A stretch of DNA of 64,000 nt from Protopterus annectens (Eukaryota > Chordata > Ceratodontiformes > Protopteridae). Shown in pieces: positions 61,119 through 64,000 of this stretch. Location: the NCBI RefSeq assembly GCF_019279795.1, contig NC_056729.1, forward strand, positions 1,866,656,796-1,866,720,795. The letters are read 5' to 3'. Numbering within the stretch: position 1 is the stretch's first letter; the number at the start of each line of letters is the position of its first letter. Under the pieces are notes generated by a model. It did no database searches. It was not told where the DNA came from and saw only the letters and a list, made by a program, of their open reading frames with translations. Made by a program: the position numbers and the translations under genes.

Positions 61119-62512
61119 TTACTTCCCCATAATCCTATTGATCTTTAAAATAGGCATTATAGTACAAAATTCGTTCAAGCCCGGTCTGTTATATGCATCT
61201 AAGAATATCTGCCATCTTAACTCTTTAACATCCAAATCATATTGAGTAGTCCTACCCTGTAAATCATATACAATGTGTTGAATTACACAAAATTTGAATT
61301 TATGTTTGACTTTACTTTTTATGTGTCTAGCAAGGGCATGAGTTGTTTTTAAGTGTTGGATATCCAAAAGATGTTCCTTCACTCTATCTCTAAAATGTCT
61401 ACTGGTTTTACCTACATAAAACGCCTTGCAATCCTGACATAATGCGAGATAAACAACGTTGGATGTATAACAGTTTAAGTGGCCACTAATCTTAATATTA
61501 CAAGAATTCACTACTAAATTGCTGTCTGTACAATAAATATAAGGGCACACGGAACATCTCCCACATTTAAAATTACCATCAGGTCTATGAGAGGTTCCCC
61601 CACTGTTTTGAATATCTTTTTCAATAATATTTTTAAAGGACCGATCCTTTCTATGTACAAATTTTATATGACCCTGAAAAAGATGCCCCCAAATATTATC
61701 TCTACACAAAATCTCCCAATTTCTATCTATAATATGTCTAATAATTTCAAAGGAATCATTGAATGTAGATATATACAACGGGATGCTGTTAAACACAGGT
61801 TTAGCCATAGACTTATTATTATTACATCTTTCAGATGGAAAACCTGAACATAATATGGCTTGGTATATCCCAATTTGTCTTTTATGCACAACCTCGTGAA
61901 ATATTCTCATACATAATTGTTTGGGGTATCCCCGGTTTTGGAATAAATTTGACATGTAAGCTAATTCCTTAACAAATTCCTCATCATTACTCACCATTCT
62001 GGCTGCCCTGACCATTTGTCCCTTTACAATAGCTTTTTTCTGGTGGTCAGGGTGCCAGCTCTTATAGTGAAGGTAGGAATTGGAGAACGTTGGTTTCCTG
62101 TATATATTTGATTTAGGTCCACTCTGATTCTTATCATAGGATAACCTAACGTGCAAATACGTAATTTCTTCCTGACTAATTTCGTGAGTGAACTTTAAAA
62201 ATCTTGCAGTATTATTAATATACACCAGAAATGAATCCAGTGCCCTTTGATCATCATCCCAAATAATAAATATATCGTCTAGATATCTTATGTATATTTT
62301 AATATGCTTGTAAAATTCTGTTTTAAATATGTAATTATGTTCCCAATAACTCATAAGATTGGCATACATGGGGGCACATGCTGCCCCCATTGCCACGCCA
62401 TTCACTTGGTAATAATTACCTTCATAATACAAAAAATTATTTTGCAATACAATATCCATTAAATTGACTAATGTGTTAATTCTATCTTGGTCGTAAACAT
62501 TGGTCTCGTATA
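61119..62512 (-). CDS. Penelope RT and GIY-YIG endonuclease (5'-truncated, open)
   Basis: About 464 codons are open to the stop at 61119. RT: VNGVAMGAACAPMYANL, then IKIYIRYLDDIFIIWDDDQ with the catalytic Asp pair (about 62265-62290), FLKFTHEISQEEITYLHVRL and IYRKPTFSNSYLHYKSWHP. Linker with KCGRCSVCPYI (zinc-binding Cys). GIY-YIG domain: VVYLALCQDCKAFYVGKTSR (about 61420-61470), then HFRDRVKEHLLDIQHL with the conserved Arg. Typical PLE proteins are longer at the N-terminus, so roughly the first third is missing. The frame runs in from DIRS sequence (62645-62513), which is a chance fusion. The element copies RNA and nicks DNA in relatives. Confidence 0.88.
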
Positions 62513-62865
62513 GTCCAAGATCCTTTGGTCTGCTAACTTTGCTGAAAGTTGTACGGTGTCCAATCTTGCGCCTATAAAAGTAATAGATTGACAAGGCGAC
62601 AAGGCAGATTTTTCGAAATTTATAGAAATTCCTAGCCCTCTGCAAATGTGAATGGTGTAATTTCTGGCTTGGAGAAGCTGATTCCTGGTGGTGGCAGTGA
62701 GGAGATATAGTAGACTCAGGGGAGTCTAGATGTTTCCACTTACATGTCCTCTTACGCGGGGGTTAACCTGACGGATGGAGAAGCCTTGGAAGAGGAAGAT
62801 ATTCCCAATGGGAAAACCTGAGGCATTGGATCTCTGGGTCCGGGAACAAGAGAGTGGGAAGAGAT
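62513..62865 (-). repeat. Direct repeat of DIRS E flanking the Penelope element, copy 1
   Basis: This is the partner of 59874-60228. It differs by substitutions and by a few missing bases (taacctgacggatggag against tcacctgatggatcaggag). On the minus strand it reads the gag end and RT thumb start, then breaks into PLE. Confidence 0.85.
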
Positions 62866-63959
62866 GTCAGCAGGCACTGTAGTGGGAGGAGCTGATGGAA
62901 CTGTCCGTTGACTAAGCCCAGGGGCTAGTACACTCCTCATCACCTCGAAGGCTCCCCCGTCAGAGAGACCAAAAAGTTCCCGCTCCGAAGAGATAGGAAC
63001 CCCAGGCCTTACCGAGAGGGAAGGCTCCAAGGCAGATGTCTGGGCCAAGCTCACCAACGCCGAAGCTCCGAGAGGGAGAACGGGGTCGGACAAGGGTCCG
63101 ATGCCGCTCGCCCCCTCGGAGCCGACGAGAGAGACCAGACGCCTGGATCCCTCCAATGAAGGCCTCAAGGAGGAAATCGGAGCAGAGGACAATGGAGCCG
63201 AAAGGGGTGGTATCGGCTCCGAAGCTACAACGGTGACGGTTCCGAGGAGCTCCAGCTCCGAGCTCTGTAAGAGAATCGAAGGAGGAATGTTTGGTGGATG
63301 TGAAATAGCTACCGTCTGTTGAGATGGGCTATGGAGTATTTGGGCCAATGCCTGAGACTTTAAAAGTCTACTCACCACTCTCTCGAGGTCGTGATCAGAC
63401 AGCCTGGATGACCAAGAAGAACAGCTCCGATGGCTCCGCTCCGAGAGCAAGGGTGATCTCGGAGCCGAACGTATGGACTCTAGTGAAGGGAATCGAGATC
63501 TCTTTTTTGAGATCGATGGAGCCAACGGAGCCGAAGATACGTCTGCTCCAGCCGGAGCCGACACTGAATGTCTGGATTGGGCAATATCGGCGCTGGATGG
63601 AGCCGGTACTGAGACTGGTAAGGTGGAAGGATCGGCTCTGGCCAGAGCCGATCTCGACCCTGGTGAGGGTGAACCAGAAGCCGACGGCTTGGAACTCTCA
63701 GCCGAAGGCTTAACAGGTTTCGAGGGCTTCCCCTGCGCCGACTTAGTCGGGGAGCTCTCGGGCTTTAATAAGCCCCTTAATATTAGCTTATTTCTTCGCT
63801 CCTGCAGGACTCTTGGGCTGAAGGCATGACAGCACAAGAGTCCTGCAGGTGCAAAGGTCCCAGGCAATAAACACAAGAAGTGTGACCGTCTGTCAGAGAC
63901 ATCTTCTGACAGCACGAGTCACACTTCTTGAAGCCTGAGACCTTAGTGTCCTTCAACAT
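62752..63959 (-). pseudogene. DIRS E gag, N-terminal half
   Basis: ATG at 63959 (MLKDTKVSGFKK) precedes the zinc module: CDSC, HTSCVYCLGPLHLQDSC (63840-63930). A shift leads into the long frame 63915-62752: CCHAFSPRVLQERRNKLILR, GLLKP, a Ser/Pro/Ala-rich linker, then LSDHDLERVVSRLLKS (63360-63410). It ends with ISSSSKASP near 62770. The ERVV.RLLKS helix is shared with D. The second half of gag is missing because of the gag-RT deletion. Confidence 0.75.
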
Positions 63960-64000
63960 AACTGTGTCGAGGAAACACAATACAGTAACACACACACAAA

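Larger units (their letters stand above)
60229..62512 (-). mobile_element. Penelope-like element (PLE) in DIRS E
   Basis: It is bounded by two copies of host DIRS sequence. The minus strand encodes an RT joined to a GIY-YIG endonuclease, the hallmark of Penelope-like elements, followed by an AT-rich 3' region with a hammerhead-like motif. The N-terminal part of the RT is absent, so it is 5'-truncated. Position between 355-bp direct repeats could be an unusually long target-site duplication or the trace of recombination. Confidence 0.85.
57257..64000 (-). mobile_element. DIRS copy E with nested Penelope-like element (runs off window)
   Basis: Minus-strand DIRS. Right repeat 57257-57470, internal complementary region 57645-57740, recombinase 57773-58800, RNase H 58801-59702, RT thumb 59712-60140, host repeat and PLE 59874-62865, gag 62752-63959. 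The left repeat lies beyond 64000. The RT fingers and palm are missing: gag is fused to the RT thumb. It belongs to the B/D/E group, with the same ggagccgatcctcggctcc palindrome as D in its repeat. Confidence 0.85.

Noticed and set aside
62513..62645. Start of the Penelope frame inside DIRS sequence
   Set aside because: The first ~44 codons of the open frame are DIRS host sequence read out of its normal frame; a chance fusion, so the PLE coding part is taken from 62512.

Overview
The window looks like intergenic or intronic DNA from a large, repeat-laden vertebrate genome. I found no host protein-coding gene, rRNA or tRNA gene. Nearly everything recognisable is transposon. There are at least seven DIRS-type tyrosine-recombinase retrotransposon copies in several lineages and at least four non-LTR (LINE) families. 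Two kinds of tRNA-derived SINE, a Penelope-like element, two inverted-repeat DNA elements and four long tandem arrays complete the list. Dense DIRS, L2/CR1-like LINEs and Penelope together suggest a lungfish, salamander or similar giant-genome lineage; that assignment is inference.

Layout. 1-2655: 5' half of a LINE (family F1: zinc finger, SGNH esterase, endonuclease) on the minus strand. 2655-3070: recombinase 3' end and internal complementary region of an old DIRS (Y). About 3045-25040: one DIRS host (Z) on the plus strand, cut into pieces by an F1 LINE fragment (3495-3760) and three complete-length DIRS insertions, A (4528-9909), B (10688-16750) and C (18684-23632). 25432-26150 and 26669-27845: minisatellites of 66 and 62 bp. 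27890-28557: F1 3' end. 28558-30000: an R2/R4-like LINE (F3). 30160-30290: DIRS repeat relic. 30290-32945: LINE family F2 with its reverse transcriptase (RT) core deleted. 32948-40960: LINE family F4, split by a SINE and by DIRS D (34309-40742).

41167-42150: a 140-bp satellite. 43553-44455: F2 3' end. 44566-46400: an inverted-repeat element holding an F1 LINE. 46398-47402: (TA)n tracts on both sides of a second inverted-repeat element that carries CCCTAA repeats. 47403-48225: probable Penelope 3' end. 48390-54450: a long F2 LINE in which a 59-bp piece of the RT gene is amplified about 27 times, plus an F1 fragment and a SINE. 54455-57250: F1 LINE lacking its endonuclease. 57257 to the window end: DIRS E on the minus strand, interrupted by a Penelope-like element (60229-62512) flanked by a ~355-bp direct repeat of the host.

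How the parts work together. DIRS elements encode a Gag, an RT with RNase H, and a tyrosine recombinase (YR) between inverted terminal repeats (ITRs). An internal complementary region (ICR) that matches both ends is thought to template the circular intermediate. LINEs nick DNA with their endonuclease and prime reverse transcription in place; one SINE here shares its 3' tail with LINE F1 and probably borrowed that machinery. Most copies carry stops or frameshifts and are dead. The most intact reading frames are the Penelope RT-endonuclease (61119-62512), the RT and RNase H of DIRS B and C, and the recombinase C-terminal half of DIRS E.
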